From Campylobacterota bacterium (lineage in GTDB: Bacteria > Campylobacterota > Campylobacteria > Campylobacterales > Sulfurovaceae), in assembly GCA_003646525.1 (NCBI GenBank), contig QMKU01000053.1, positions 1 to 7,879 of the forward strand: a stretch of DNA of 7,879 bases. The letters are read 5' to 3'. Position numbers and translations under genes: made by a program. Within the stretch, counting starts at the first letter, position 1. Every line of letters starts with the position of its first letter. This document shows positions 6,905-7,879 of this stretch, piece by piece. The notes beneath the pieces were generated by a model. That model did no database searches, had not been told where the DNA came from, and worked only from the letters and a program-made list of their open reading frames with translations.

Positions 6905-6919
6905 AATTAAGCTATATTT

Positions 6920-6950
6920 TATACTTATCTAAGTAAAGAAAGAATACAAT
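6920..6950 (+). promoter_or_regulatory. Candidate -10 boxes upstream of the small lipoprotein gene
   Basis: The 74-nt gap after murG is very AT-rich and contains TATACT (6920-6925) and TACAAT (6945-6950), each one mismatch from TATAAT. The second would give a leader of roughly 20 nt. An all-A/T inverted repeat (ATAAAAT 6901-6907 / ATTTTAT 6916-6922) sits at the murG stop but is too weak to call a terminator. Read-through from murG is therefore also possible. Confidence 0.3.
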
Positions 6951-6978
6951 GATATTAAATAAACTTGAAGGAGAAGAG

Positions 6979-7404
6979 ATGAAGAGATTTTCGATTTTGG
7001 TTGGTTTGGCAGCAGCAGCGGTAGTTTTCACTGGTTGTGGTGGTGGTGGCGGTGGTGGCGGTGGAGGCTATGTTCCTCCTGCACCACCTCCTGCTATGGA
7101 TGTATTGTATCTGGATGATGTGAATGGTGGATTGGTAGGTGTTCCTTATGCCTGTGACTCAGGATCAGGGGTCACAGATGCCAATGGGGCTTTTTATTTT
7201 TATGTGGGCGATAACTGTACATTTGACTTGACAGGGTTTGATGGCAGTACAGCATATCTTTGGGATCCTCTCTTTATCGATGATGAAGGCGCAAACGGTA
7301 TAGGTGGGATTGGTTATGATTGTTGGTCTGGTACTTATGGTACTACCGATGTTAGTGGATATTTTGAGTATGATGTGGACGATGAGTGTACCTTCTATCT
7401 TTAG
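6979..7404 (+). CDS. Small predicted lipoprotein with Gly10 linker and two tandem Cys-paired repeats
   Basis: No function is recognised. The 141-residue protein begins with a lipoprotein signal (MKRFSILVGLAAAAVVFTGC): a basic start, a hydrophobic core and a lipobox FTGC with Cys20 as the lipidation site. Phe at -3 is less usual. Ten glycines (21-30) and a Pro-rich stretch (YVPPAPPPAM) then form a flexible spacer. The acidic remainder holds two similar units of about 31 residues, 54-84 and 110-141, sharing G..Y.C.SG....TD..G.F.Y.V.D.CTF.L. Each has two cysteines (59/80 and 115/137), suggesting one disulfide per unit. A related TD..G.F.Y pattern is known from repeats in proteobacterial surface proteins. 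An in-frame ATG ten codons earlier (6949) is rejected because AAGGAG (6968-6973) is spaced 5 nt from the 6979 start and the signal peptide begins there. Gly after Cys20 and the absence of Asp at +2 suit outer-membrane location. Confidence 0.82.
   Translation: MKRFSILVGLAAAAVVFTGCGGGGGGGGGGYVPPAPPPAMDVLYLDDVNGGLVGVPYACDSGSGVTDANGAFYFYVGDNCTFDLTGFDGSTAYLWDPLFIDDEGANGIGGIGYDCWSGTYGTTDVSGYFEYDVDDECTFYL
7039..7068 (+). repeat. Glycine-codon trinucleotide run (GGT/GGC/GGA)10
   Basis: Ten consecutive glycine codons, mostly GGT with some GGC and one GGA, follow the lipidated cysteine codon. It is a triplet low-complexity tract whose length can change without a frameshift and that encodes the spacer between membrane anchor and folded domain. 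Confidence 0.8.
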
Positions 7405-7429
7405 GATAGTAACCCAATAATTTTGCTTA

Positions 7430-7449
7430 CCCTCAATTTAAATTGGGGG
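7430..7449. other. Near-perfect palindrome downstream of the lipoprotein gene
   Basis: CCCTCAAT (7430-7437) pairs with ATTGGGGG (7442-7449) around TTAA, with a single T-G pair in an 8-bp stem. No T-run follows on either strand. CCCAAT at 7413-7418 could compete for the same ATTGGG arm (7442-7447), giving an alternative fold. It may be a first terminator-like structure ahead of the clear one at 7456, or an operator. Confidence 0.45.
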
Positions 7450-7455
7450 ATACTT

Positions 7456-7494
7456 AAGAGTTTATCGAACAAGATAGACTAAACCTCTTTTTTT
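7456..7494 (+). terminator. Rho-independent terminator after the lipoprotein gene
   Basis: AAGAGTTTA (7456-7464) pairs with TAAACCTCTT (7480-7489), with one bulged C, around a 15-nt loop that may itself pair TC/GA. The 3' arm runs directly into seven Ts (7488-7494). This is a standard intrinsic terminator for plus-strand transcripts and separates the lipoprotein gene from alaS. Confidence 0.7.
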
Positions 7495-7519
7495 ATCTAC
7501 TAATTAACCACATTTTCGC

Positions 7520-7525
7520 TAAAAT
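7520..7525 (+). promoter_or_regulatory. Candidate alaS promoter -10 box
   Basis: TAAAAT in the context TTTTCGCTAAAAT is one mismatch from TATAAT and lies 28 nt before the alaS ATG, just after the terminator at 7456-7494. The leader would be about 20 nt. The T-rich stretch before the box fits the Campylobacterota promoter style. Confidence 0.5.
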
Positions 7526-7538
7526 ACCTTTACTTTAA

Positions 7539-7879
<341 letters not shown>

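Noticed and set aside
6901..6922. Terminator after murG (ATAAAAT / ATTTTAT inverted repeat)
   Set aside because: The stem is entirely A/T with no T-run after it, so it would be too unstable to terminate.
6949..6978. Upstream ATG start for the lipoprotein at 6949
   Set aside because: It would place ten charged and polar residues ahead of the signal peptide and bury a strong AAGGAG that is ideally spaced for the 6979 start.

Overview
The window looks like an ordinary housekeeping stretch from a Campylobacterota (Epsilonproteobacteria) chromosome, probably near the Sulfurovum/Sulfurimonas type. This is inferred from protein style (FtsI, MurG beginning GGGTGGHLAIIKA, FtsW next to MurG), moderate AT-rich base composition, short AT-rich intergenic gaps with TAAAAT/TATAAT -10 boxes, and scattered division genes instead of one dcw cluster. 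No database search was possible, so the genus is a guess.

Layout from left to right: (1) the 3' end of a FISUMP-type surface/secreted protein gene (+, 1-471); (2) prfB, release factor 2 (-, 489-1583), convergent with it; (3) panC, pantothenate synthetase (+, 1669-2493), divergent from prfB across an 85-nt gap whose two candidate -10 boxes overlap; (4) ftsI, the septal transpeptidase (-, 2490-about 4541), which overlaps panC tail to tail by 4 nt inside a hairpin and carries an unusual Lys/Arg-rich C-terminal tail; (5) a structured gap of about 190 nt with a consensus extended -10, a terminator-like hairpin and a further perfect hairpin; (6) ftsW (+, 4734-5906) and murG (+, 5903-6904), coupled by an ATGA overlap; (7) a small secreted lipoprotein with a Gly10 linker and two tandem Cys-paired repeats (+, 6979-7404); (8) a T-tailed intrinsic terminator; (9) the start of alaS (+, 7554 to the window end).

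Three of the genes form one biochemical line: MurG makes lipid II on the inner face of the membrane, FtsW polymerises it, and FtsI cross-links the new glycan at the septum. ftsI and ftsW-murG are divergent and share one intergenic region, so joint control there is plausible. prfB, panC and alaS are unrelated housekeeping genes (translation termination, coenzyme A synthesis, tRNA charging).

I see no mobile element, CRISPR array, tRNA, rRNA, phage gene or defence system. I do not find a convincing new multi-gene system. The items most worth a second look are the ftsI/ftsW intergenic region, the basic tail of FtsI, the two-repeat lipoprotein, and the FISUMP protein cut by the left edge.
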